The notes under the pieces: generated by a model | Told to the model about the DNA's origin: nothing | The model's input: the letters and a program-made list of their open reading frames with translations, nothing else | The model's database searches: none | Position numbers and translations under genes: made by a program | Shown: one piece after another, positions 57,801-64,000 of the stretch | Layout: every line of letters begins with the position of its first letter | Position numbering within the stretch: the stretch's first letter is position 1 | DNA from: Photobacterium leiognathi | GTDB lineage: Bacteria > Pseudomonadota > Gammaproteobacteria > Enterobacterales > Vibrionaceae | Direction: 5' to 3' | Assembly (NCBI RefSeq): GCF_030685535.1 | Contig: NZ_CP131601.1 | Location: 1,240,001 to 1,304,000 of the forward strand | Length of the DNA: 64,000 bases

Positions 57801-59325
57801 TAAGAGTTCAGAGCTAAACGAACAACTTAAAGCGAAGCTGGCAACAGCAGAGCAAGTACGTAATCGTAGCCGTGAAAGCTTAAAACAAGCTCGCGCACAA
57901 GCGAACCAGTACAACCAGTTAATGGCGTCACTGAAGAGTTCACACCAAGCGAAACTAGAAACGGTTCAAGAGTTTGAACGTGAACTACAAGAGCTAGGTG
58001 TACGTGCTGATATTGAAGCGGAAGAACGTGCGCGTCTACGCCGTGATGAGCTAAACGAGCGTCTACACAGTTCACGTAACCGTCGTAGCCAGCTTGAGCG
58101 TTCAATCACTTCTGTTGATCTAGAAATGAAGTCGCTAGTGAAGCGTCTGCGCAAAGTAGGCAAAGACTACCAAGACATTCGTAAACTCGTGGTTAACGCT
58201 AAAGCAGGTTGGTGTGCCGTATTACGTCTAGCACGTGAAAGCGATGTTGAACGTCGTCTACACCGTCGTGAAATGGCGTACATGTCAGCAGATGAACTGC
58301 GTTCGCTATCGGATAAAGCGTTAGGTTCACTACGTCTAGCTGTGGCGGATAACGAAGACTTACGTGATGCGCTACGTGCCTCTGAAGACGTGACTCGTCC
58401 AGAGCGTAAAGTACTGTTCTACATCGCCGTTTATCAGCATCTACGTGAGCGTATTCGTCACGATATTATTCGTACCGATGATCCAGTTGAAGCTATCGAA
58501 GAGATGGAAGTTGAACTAGGTCGTCTAACAGAAGAGCTAACCGCACGTGAACAACGTCTAGCTATCAGCTCAGATTCTGTTGCGAACATTATTCGTAAGA
58601 CAATCCAGCGTGAGCAAAACCGTATTCGTATGCTAAACCAAGGTCTACAAAGCGTGGGCTTCGGTCAGGTTAATGGTGTACGTCTAAACGTGAAAGTACG
58701 TGAAACACACGAATCACTATTGGCTGGTTTAGTTGAGCAGAAAGATCAGCACCAAGATCTATTTGGTAACAACCGTCTATCGTTCTCAGAAGCGATTGCG
58801 AAATTGTTTCAACGTTTGAACCCACATATCGATATGGGTCAACGTTCACCACAGATCTTTGGTGAAGAGCTACTCGACTACCGTAACTACCTAGAGCTAA
58901 GCATTGAAGTTAACCGTGGTACAGACGGCTGGCTACAAGCAGAATCGGGCGCACTATCAACAGGTGAAGCGATCGGTACAGGTCAGGCAATCCTATTGAT
59001 GGTAGTACAAAGCTGGGAAGAAGAATCTCGCCGCCTACGTGGTAAAGACATCATTCCTTGTCGTCTACTGTTCTTGGATGAGGCAGCACGTCTTGATGGT
59101 AAGTCAATCGCAACGCTATTTGAGCTTTGTGAACGTCTAGACATGCAGCTATTGATTGCGGCACCTGAAAATATTAGTCCAGAGAAGGGTACAACCTACA
59201 AACTGGTACGTAAGATTTTCAAAGATCGCGAACACGTACACGTGGTGGGCTTGCGTGGTTTTGGTAATACGCCAAAGATCGAAACTCCAGTCCAAACCGT
59301 ATTAGAGATCGAAGAAGCCGAATAA
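54862..59325 (+). CDS. mukB: Chromosome partition protein MukB (SMC-like ATPase)
   Basis: SMC-like ATPase that folds the chromosome with MukEF and topoisomerase IV. The 1487-residue chain matches E. coli MukB (1486). The head is split: Walker [10 protein letters not shown] (residues 33-41) near the N-terminus, then long coiled coils (about 240-670), a hinge around residues 670-780 ([32 protein letters not shown]), a returning coiled coil, signature [10 protein letters not shown] (near 1366) and Walker [12 protein letters not shown] (1402-1412). The sequence is intact. It ends the cmoM-mukFEB operon. Confidence 0.98.
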   Translation: MERGKYQSLTMVNWNGFFARTFDIDNLVTTLSGGNGAGKSTTMAAFITTLIPDQSLLHFRNTTEAGSSNASRDKGLHGKLKPGACYAALDVVNSKKQRIIFAVKLQQVAGRDKKVDIKPFLIQGLPSHIKPTDVLIETISDNQARVRQLNDVKDIVAEFEGVQFKAFNSVTDYHVQMFEMGVLPKKLRNSQDRSKFYRLIEASLYGGISSAITRSLRDYLLPHNIGVKKAFQDMEAALRENRMTLEAIKLTQSDRDLFKHLITEATNYVAADYMRHANERQKKLEQTLSLRGDLMGSRQKLIDQQASFNNMSNELSELTDQEGALEQDHQAASDHLQLVQTAVRQAEKIERYKEDLEELTERLEEQVMVVEEAAEQLAMAEEQSQLTEEEVDSLKTQLADYQQALDMQQTRALQYQQALQALEKARDLSGDHQMLPDQAPPYLAQLKQQQDTQTTALLALKHKLDMSSAAAQQFDKGLAIVTTIAGAIDRANASDKARELIDHGRQLRAISDRGEQLKAQYRDLERSVRSQRQAFELAETYTKKFATTLDSELALVEEQARHEATLESLEQDQADLVEQRNDMRHNEQRLASRIATLESQAPTWIAASDALEKLSEQANAELDSSQAVMDAMQLTLDNEREASRQRDALAARKKQLDSDIERLAQPGGSDDSRLRALADTLGGTMLSEIYDDITIDDAPYFSAMYGPARHAIVVPDLKGIKEKLVALDDCPDDLYIIEGDADAFDDSGFDVDELEDAVCVHLNDRQLRYSRFPKVPLFGRAAREQRLDILRDEREQVVEDHAKASFDSQKLQRLYQSFNSFVATHMAVAFNPDPEVELKKARDERNQITRQLAESQAQEQQQRSQLAAAREGLALLGKLNPVVTLLEDDTLTVRFEEVEQQLSQMDEARNYLDRHGKALAELETLVSALEADPEQFDALQVDYEAADQKLQELKTLIFAVADLAERRHYFSYADAVELLSKSSELNEQLKAKLATAEQVRNRSRESLKQARAQANQYNQLMASLKSSHQAKLETVQEFERELQELGVRADIEAEERARLRRDELNERLHSSRNRRSQLERSITSVDLEMKSLVKRLRKVGKDYQDIRKLVVNAKAGWCAVLRLARESDVERRLHRREMAYMSADELRSLSDKALGSLRLAVADNEDLRDALRASEDVTRPERKVLFYIAVYQHLRERIRHDIIRTDDPVEAIEEMEVELGRLTEELTAREQRLAISSDSVANIIRKTIQREQNRIRMLNQGLQSVGFGQVNGVRLNVKVRETHESLLAGLVEQKDQHQDLFGNNRLSFSEAIAKLFQRLNPHIDMGQRSPQIFGEELLDYRNYLELSIEVNRGTDGWLQAESGALSTGEAIGTGQAILLMVVQSWEEESRRLRGKDIIPCRLLFLDEAARLDGKSIATLFELCERLDMQLLIAAPENISPEKGTTYKLVRKIFKDREHVHVVGLRGFGNTPKIETPVQTVLEIEEAE

Positions 59326-59346
59326 TTTGCTTCGTGCGTCAATACT

Positions 59347-59375
59347 AAGGTCAGCAGCAATGCTGGCCTTTTTTT
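59347..59375 (+). terminator. Terminator of cmoM-mukFEB
   Basis: AAGGTCAGCA pairs with TGCTGGCCTT (one wobble) around GCAA, followed by five further T. Confidence 0.9.
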
Positions 59376-59508
59376 GTATCTAAAATATGTAGTTAGCAAC
59401 AAAGGCAAGAAAAAACATAGCTGGCAATACTGTGCGACGGATCGCTTTTTGACTGCTTTGTTAATGAACTGTAAATCCATTGACTATAATTCACTTTGAG
59501 CACTCAAC

Positions 59509-59533
59509 AAGCCCTTTAGGAATATAAGGGCTT
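59509..59533 (+). promoter_or_regulatory. Hairpin in the torE leader
   Basis: AAGCCCTT (59509-59516) and AAGGGCTT (59526-59533) form an 8-bp stem with a 9-nt loop, 23 nt before the torE ATG. No T-tract follows, so it is not a terminator; it may shield or stabilise the mRNA 5' end. I found no convincing tandem TorR boxes upstream. Confidence 0.4.
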
Positions 59534-59556
59534 ACTGATTAAGTGAGATAGCAATA

Positions 59557-59727
59557 ATGTATAGTGATGAAATTGATGATAAAGAGAAAGGTCGCTACGA
59601 ATGGCGCGCATTTCTTTTCATTGTTGTTCTACTGTTTCCTATTTTATCCGTGATGTTTGTTAGCGGATACGGCTTTTTTATTTGGGCGTTACAAGTGTTT
59701 TTCCTCGGCCCACCAGGGCATGGCTAA
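59557..59727 (+). CDS. torE: Small membrane protein TorE (NapE/TorE family)
   Basis: A 56-residue membrane protein: MYSDEIDDKEKGRYEWRAFL, then one hydrophobic helix (FIVVLLFPILSVMFVSGYGF) and a second short apolar stretch, ending FLGPPGHG. The pattern RYEWRAFLFI..LFP and the GPPGH end match the NapE/TorE family known from periplasmic nitrate and TMAO reductase operons. The exact role is unknown. It precedes torC by 38 bp and so heads a torECA operon. Confidence 0.9.
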   Translation: MYSDEIDDKEKGRYEWRAFLFIVVLLFPILSVMFVSGYGFFIWALQVFFLGPPGHG

Positions 59728-59765
59728 GCATTCGTCAACCTTCAATAAAAATGGGTAGGTAAATA

Positions 59766-60950
59766 ATGAAGTCATCCTTAAAAAAATATTGGATAACGTT
59801 ATGGCGTCCAGCAACCAAGATCAGTTTGGGCGTGTTGGCTTTAGGTGGATTTATTGCGGGGGTGATCTTTTGGGGGGGATTCAACACCGCACTTGAAATG
59901 ACCAATACTGAGAAATTTTGTATTAGCTGTCATTCCATGAGAGATACCGTGTACCCCGAATTACAAGGAACGGTTCACTGGGAAAACCATTCAGGTGTGC
60001 GTGCCACCTGTCCTGATTGTCATGTTCCCCATAACTGGACAGACAAAATTGCCCGTAAAATGCAGGCAAGTAAAGAGGTGTTCGGTGCCATTGTCGGCAC
60101 TATCGACACCCCTGAAAAATTTGAAGCAAAACGCTTAGAGCTGGCACAGCATGAGTGGAAACGTTTCTCGGCTAATGGCTCGCTAGAATGTAAAAGCTGC
60201 CATAGTTACGCCAGTATGAAATGGGATGAAATGTCGTTACGTGCGCAAGCCCAAATGAAGCAAGCAGCAGCGAAAGATCAAAGCTGTATCGACTGTCATA
60301 AAGGGATAGCACACCATCTTCCTGCTGATATGGCGTCATCGGGTGGGATTGGTTCAGATTTAGCATCAGCCTCTCACAGTACCGATTATTCAACGGGAGA
60401 AACCTACTACAGCATTCAATTCACCCCAATGTTTGAAGATCAGGCGAAATCGCAAGATGGCGGTTCATTAGAGCCAGCATCAGCGGTGAAAGTCGTCGAT
60501 ATTAAAGATGACATGCTGCAAATTGAACTAAATGGTTGGCGTAAAGAAAAAGGCTTTGGTCGGGTGATCAACCAAGATTTCGGATTAAATATTCCAACCG
60601 CAGCACTCAGTAAAAACGCAGCACAAAGCCCAGAAATAGTGAAAGGCTTTGATGAAAAAGAAGACGACGTAACGGGGCTTAAATGGCAGAAAGTGACAGC
60701 TACCTTATGGGTAGAGAAAAAGAACTTTGTCAGTGATATCAATACGATTTGGACAGCAGCAAAATCGGCATATAACACTAACTGTAGTGTGTGTCATACC
60801 CAGCCAGCAGAAAACCATTTTGATGCAAACACTTGGCCTGGCATGTTCAACGGTATGCTCGCATTTGTGAATTTCGATACCGATAGCGAAGCAATTGTAT
60901 TGAAGTACTTACAAAATCATTCGTCCAACTTTTCAAAAGCTGAACATTAA
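59766..60950 (+). CDS. torC: Pentaheme c-type cytochrome TorC (NapC/NirT family)
   Basis: Membrane-anchored quinol dehydrogenase that carries electrons from the quinol pool to periplasmic TorA. The 394-residue protein has an N-terminal membrane helix (about 18-38) and five CxxCH heme sites: residues 52-56, 82-86, 142-146, 174-178 (NapC-like module) and 340-344 (C-terminal TorC-specific domain). Five hemes and the length match E. coli TorC. It needs the Ccm maturation system, not in this window. A hairpin separates it from torA. Confidence 0.96.
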   Translation: MKSSLKKYWITLWRPATKISLGVLALGGFIAGVIFWGGFNTALEMTNTEKFCISCHSMRDTVYPELQGTVHWENHSGVRATCPDCHVPHNWTDKIARKMQASKEVFGAIVGTIDTPEKFEAKRLELAQHEWKRFSANGSLECKSCHSYASMKWDEMSLRAQAQMKQAAAKDQSCIDCHKGIAHHLPADMASSGGIGSDLASASHSTDYSTGETYYSIQFTPMFEDQAKSQDGGSLEPASAVKVVDIKDDMLQIELNGWRKEKGFGRVINQDFGLNIPTAALSKNAAQSPEIVKGFDEKEDDVTGLKWQKVTATLWVEKKNFVSDINTIWTAAKSAYNTNCSVCHTQPAENHFDANTWPGMFNGMLAFVNFDTDSEAIVLKYLQNHSSNFSKAEH

Positions 60951-60957
60951 TCAAACT

Positions 60958-60999
60958 AAAGGTTGCTTAGCATTTACCTCTCTGTGCTAAGCAACCTTT
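60958..60999 (+). terminator. Strong hairpin between torC and torA
   Basis: A perfect 15-bp stem (60958-60972 with 60985-60999) with a 12-nt loop, starting 8 nt after the torC stop and ending in TTTTAC, 27 nt before torA. It looks like an intrinsic terminator but lies inside the operon, so it may attenuate torA or protect the torEC 3' end. Confidence 0.7.
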
Positions 61000-61026
61000 T
61001 TACGTTTTAATCGTGAGGAATTTTTT

Positions 61027-63507
61027 ATGTCACTGAGTAGGCGTAAATTTTTGCAAGGTTTAGCAACGACAAGCGCAGCTTCCGTTATTGGTCCCGGATT
61101 ATTAATGCAAGTAGCCAAAGCCGCAGAAGAAGTGACCAAATCCACCGAGCCTCCGGGTATATGGAAAGTGTCAGGTTCACACTGGGGTGCATTCAGAGCC
61201 CGTATTTACGATGGGAAAGTCGCTGAAATCAAACCTTTTGATCTCGATAAACACCCAACCGATATGCTCAATGGCATTAAAGGGATGATTTATAGCCCAA
61301 GCCGTATTCGTTATCCCATGGTACGGTTAGATTGGCTTAAGAAAAACAAATACAGTGGCGAAACACGAGGTAGTAATCGTTTCGTACGAGTAACGTGGGA
61401 TGAAGCACTCGAGCTGTTCTACCAAGAGCTACAACGTATTCAAAAAGATTATGGTCCTTGGGCACTCCATGCTGGGCAAACAGGCTGGCGTGAAACGGGG
61501 CAATTCCAAAGCTGTACCTCACACATGCAACGCGCTGTGGGGATGCACGGTAACTTCATTAAAAAGGTTGGGGATTATTCTACTGGGGCAGGACAAGTTA
61601 TTTTACCTTACGTGTTAGGTTCAACTGAGGTTTATGCCCAAGCCACCACATGGACAACCATTTTAAAAGACACCAAAACCTTGATCTGGTGGTCGAGTGA
61701 TCCAATTAAAAACGGGCAGGTTGGTTGGCAATGTGAAAGTCACGACGCCTATGGCTATTATGCCCAATTAAAAGACAAAGTCGCTAAAGGCGAGCTCACC
61801 ATGATATCGGTCGATCCCGTGGTGTCGAAAAGCCAAAAATACTTCGGTTGTGAACATCAATACGTTAATCCCCAAACCGATGTACCATTTATGTTAGGGA
61901 TCGCCCATACCCTATATAAAGAAAACCTCTACGATAAACAGTTCCTTGAAACCTACACTTTAGGGTTTGACGAATTCTTGCCTTATTTATTGGGTACAGG
62001 TAAAGACAAAACCGAGAAAACCCCTGAATGGGCTGAGAAAATCTGTGGCGTAAAAGCTGATGATATTCGTAAATTTGCCCGACTATTAGCCAAAGACAGA
62101 ACCATGCTGATGTTTGGTTGGGCAGTACAGCGTCAACAACACGGTGAACAGCCTTATTGGATGGGGGCTGTATTAGCTTCAATGCTTGGGCAAATTGGTT
62201 TGCCCGGTGGCGGTATTTCTTATTCGCACTTCTACAGCGGTGTAGGACTGCCATACAGCACCGCAGCAGGGCCGGGGGGCTTTCCACGTAATGTTGACGA
62301 AGGACAAGTACCAGTTTGGAACAACAACGATTTCAAAGGTTATAGCGCGGTTATTCCTGTCGCTCGGTGGATTGATGCTATTATGGAGCCGGGTAAGAAG
62401 ATCAAATTCAATGGCAGCGATGTCGTGTTGCCAGATATTAAAATGATGATCTTTAGTGGCTGTAATCCGTGGAATCACCATCAACAACGTAACCGGATGA
62501 AAGAGGCGTTCAGAAAACTGCAAACCGTAGTCAATATTGATTACACATGGACGCCTACCTGTCGTTTCTCCGACATTGTACTACCTGCTTGTACCCAATT
62601 TGAACGTGATGATATTGACCAATACGGTACATATTCCACTGCTGGTGTGTTAGCCATGCATAAATTGGTCGATCCGCTTTATCAATCGAAAACCGATTTC
62701 GCTATCTTTACCGAACTGTGTAAACGCTTTGGCAAAAGCAAAGAATACACCCGTGGTATGGATGAAATGCAGTGGATCAAAGAGCTGTACAACAACTGTC
62801 GTGATGCTAATAAAGATAAAAACCCAATGCCAGAATTTGATGAGTTCTGGAAAGAGGGTTTTGCAGGTTTTAAAACTGATCAAACCTACGTTAGTCACCA
62901 AGCGTTCCGAGATGATCCTGAAATCAATTCTTTGGGAACACCATCAGGCTTTATTGAGATCTACAGTCGCAAAATAGCCCGTTACAACTACGAACATTGC
63001 CAAGGGCATCCAATGTGGTTTGAGAAAGAAGAACGCTCTCACGGCGGGCCTAAATCCGACAAATTCCCATTCTGGTTGCAATCTTGTCACCCTGATAAAC
63101 GCTTGCACTCGCAAATGTGTGACTCGGAGGACTTCCGTAATACCTATGCGGTGAAAGGACACGAACCTGTTTATATCAACCCAGACGATGCCAAGAAAAA
63201 AGGCATCAAAGACGGTGATATCGTCAGAGTGTTTAACGATCGAGGGCAGTTATTAGCAGGTGCAGTGCTTTCAGATGATTACCCAACAGGGGTTATTCGT
63301 ATCTACGAAGGGGCATGGTTTGGGCCATTAAATAACGACATAGGCGCAATAGATACTTATGGCGATCCAAATACCGTTACCATTGATATGCCGACCTCTG
63401 AGTTAGCGCAAGCAACCAGTGCTAATACCGTGGTGGTAGATATTGAAAAACACAAAGGCGAAGTGCCACCTGTCACCTCATTCAGTGGGCCTATTCATGT
63501 TAGTTAA
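61027..63507 (+). CDS. torA: Trimethylamine N-oxide reductase, molybdenum catalytic subunit
   Basis: Periplasmic bis-MGD molybdoenzyme that reduces TMAO to trimethylamine as terminal electron acceptor. The 826-residue precursor starts with a twin-arginine signal: SRRKFLQ at residues 4-10, a hydrophobic core and cleavage near AKAAEE (about residue 33). The serine expected to ligate molybdenum is Ser185 in [13 protein letters not shown]. Further family motifs are [34 protein letters not shown] and [18 protein letters not shown]. Length fits TorA/DorA rather than BisC, which lacks the signal. The chaperone gene torD is not in the window. Confidence 0.96.
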   Translation: MSLSRRKFLQGLATTSAASVIGPGLLMQVAKAAEEVTKSTEPPGIWKVSGSHWGAFRARIYDGKVAEIKPFDLDKHPTDMLNGIKGMIYSPSRIRYPMVRLDWLKKNKYSGETRGSNRFVRVTWDEALELFYQELQRIQKDYGPWALHAGQTGWRETGQFQSCTSHMQRAVGMHGNFIKKVGDYSTGAGQVILPYVLGSTEVYAQATTWTTILKDTKTLIWWSSDPIKNGQVGWQCESHDAYGYYAQLKDKVAKGELTMISVDPVVSKSQKYFGCEHQYVNPQTDVPFMLGIAHTLYKENLYDKQFLETYTLGFDEFLPYLLGTGKDKTEKTPEWAEKICGVKADDIRKFARLLAKDRTMLMFGWAVQRQQHGEQPYWMGAVLASMLGQIGLPGGGISYSHFYSGVGLPYSTAAGPGGFPRNVDEGQVPVWNNNDFKGYSAVIPVARWIDAIMEPGKKIKFNGSDVVLPDIKMMIFSGCNPWNHHQQRNRMKEAFRKLQTVVNIDYTWTPTCRFSDIVLPACTQFERDDIDQYGTYSTAGVLAMHKLVDPLYQSKTDFAIFTELCKRFGKSKEYTRGMDEMQWIKELYNNCRDANKDKNPMPEFDEFWKEGFAGFKTDQTYVSHQAFRDDPEINSLGTPSGFIEIYSRKIARYNYEHCQGHPMWFEKEERSHGGPKSDKFPFWLQSCHPDKRLHSQMCDSEDFRNTYAVKGHEPVYINPDDAKKKGIKDGDIVRVFNDRGQLLAGAVLSDDYPTGVIRIYEGAWFGPLNNDIGAIDTYGDPNTVTIDMPTSELAQATSANTVVVDIEKHKGEVPPVTSFSGPIHVS

Positions 63508-63538
63508 GGCGTGATTTTGCTAACAGAAACTAAACAAT

Positions 63539-63570
63539 AAAGAGCCGATAGCAAGGCTCTTTATCATTTT
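63539..63570 (+). terminator. Terminator after torA
   Basis: AAAGAGCC and GGCTCTTT arms with an 8-nt loop, followed by ATCATTTTT. It separates torA from the globin gene. Confidence 0.7.
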
Positions 63571-63617
63571 TAGATATAATAAAACAAACGAGGACAGTAA
63601 AAGACAGTGAGTCGAGT

Positions 63618-64000
63618 TTGAACAATTCAGAATACCCAGAGCAAGATGAGATTTCAGGCGTAAAGAAAACCCAAGCCCCAGTTTATGGCGTAGGTGATAG
63701 CACCTTACAAGCCGCTGGTGGTGAGCAAGGCGTTAAAAAGCTGGTAGATGCATTTTATTATTATATGGATACCATTCCCGTTGCCGCCAAAGTACGTGCT
63801 ATGCATAACCCTGATCTCAGTGAATCCAAAGCCAAGTTAACCACTTTCCTTATTGGCTGGATGGGTGGGCCTTCTCGTTATGCCGAGCTTTACGGCTCCA
63901 TCAATATCCCCGGTGCGCACAGCCATTTAGACATTGGGCTTGAAGAGAAAAACGCATGGCTATTGTGTATGCAAAAAGCGCTCGATGATCAGCCTTATGA
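63618..64000 (+). CDS. Group II truncated hemoglobin, partial at window end
   Basis: A 2-on-2 globin of the group II (HbO-like) class; 127 codons are visible and the 3' end lies outside the window. Start is a TTG at 63618 with GTGAG upstream; no in-frame ATG or GTG precedes it before the stop at 63549. After an extension (about residues 1-28) come VGDSTLQAAGGEQGVKKLVD, FYYYMDTIPVAAKVRAMH, IGWMGGPSRYAELYG and AHSHLDIGLEEKNAWLLCM, matching the group II helices B to G; the histidines in PGAHSHLDIG include the expected proximal ligand. Such globins bind O2, NO or peroxide. It follows torA on the same strand. Confidence 0.88.
   Translation, partial: MNNSEYPEQDEISGVKKTQAPVYGVGDSTLQAAGGEQGVKKLVDAFYYYMDTIPVAAKVRAMHNPDLSESKAKLTTFLIGWMGGPSRYAELYGSINIPGAHSHLDIGLEEKNAWLLCMQKALDDQPY

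Noticed and set aside
55784..58852. Several antisense frames inside mukB (for example 55784-56182 and 57404-57727)
   Set aside because: They are rich in Leu, His and Gln, as expected of the mirror of coiled-coil codons in mukB, and lack start signals.
59376..59556. TorR binding boxes upstream of torE
   Set aside because: I looked for repeated CTGTTCATAT decamers and saw only one poor match near 59463; not enough to call.

Overview
The window looks like a chromosomal segment of a Vibrionaceae gammaproteobacterium, most likely Photobacterium. The grounds are the MukFEB condensin, a hinT-ycfL-lpoB-thiK-ycfP-ndh cluster, mfd preceded by a PilZ gene and lolCDE in the order I recall for Vibrio cholerae, a comEC-msbA-lpxK-ycaR-kdsB block, a torECA trimethylamine N-oxide (TMAO) operon and moderately AT-rich DNA. 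The genus is inferred from recognised proteins, not from a database search. Nearly all of the window is core genome; there is no prophage, integron, insertion sequence or CRISPR array.

Layout. 1-8.1 kb: an AraC-type regulator, L-serine dehydratase sdaA and the serine transporter sdaC (interrupted by an amber codon), the pabB-nudL pair and class I fumarase. 8.2-13.5 kb: an RND efflux operon with two periplasmic adaptor lipoproteins and one pump. 13.5-20 kb: pyrC, two EamA transporters flanking a LysR regulator, and a chemoreceptor. 20-26 kb: the hinT to ndh cell-envelope cluster. 26-35 kb: an FKBP isomerase, a YecH-like protein, a GNAT acetyltransferase, mfd, a degenerate PilZ gene and the LolCDE lipoprotein-release transporter. 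35-40.2 kb: two tandem small outer-membrane beta-barrels, a palindromic repeat element, DedA, a small secreted protein, an HdeD-like protein and a DUF2062 protein. 40.2-46.5 kb: comEC and the lipid A/KDO genes. 46.5-51 kb: an outer-membrane protein divergent from a LysR regulator, a ribosome hibernation factor and the cystine transporter tcyP. 51-59.4 kb: elyC divergent from cmoM-mukFEB. 59.5-64 kb: torE-torC-torA followed by a truncated-hemoglobin gene cut by the window end.

How the genes work together. SdaC and SdaA would import and deaminate serine. TorC passes electrons from the quinol pool to periplasmic TorA for TMAO respiration. MsbA, LpxK and KdsB build and flip lipid A-KDO, LolCDE releases outer-membrane lipoproteins, and LpoB, the efflux adaptors and YcfL are lipoproteins that depend on that system. 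MukFEB compacts the chromosome.

The most unusual signals are: a single in-frame TAG in sdaC; a 19-residue leader ORF followed by mutually exclusive hairpins and a U-tract upstream of an EamA transporter gene, which looks like an attenuator; a perfect 15-bp hairpin between torC and torA; the globin gene next to torA; the tandem barrel paralogues, the second with a long structured leader; and a mobile-looking palindromic repeat with a miniature relative at the end of tcyP.
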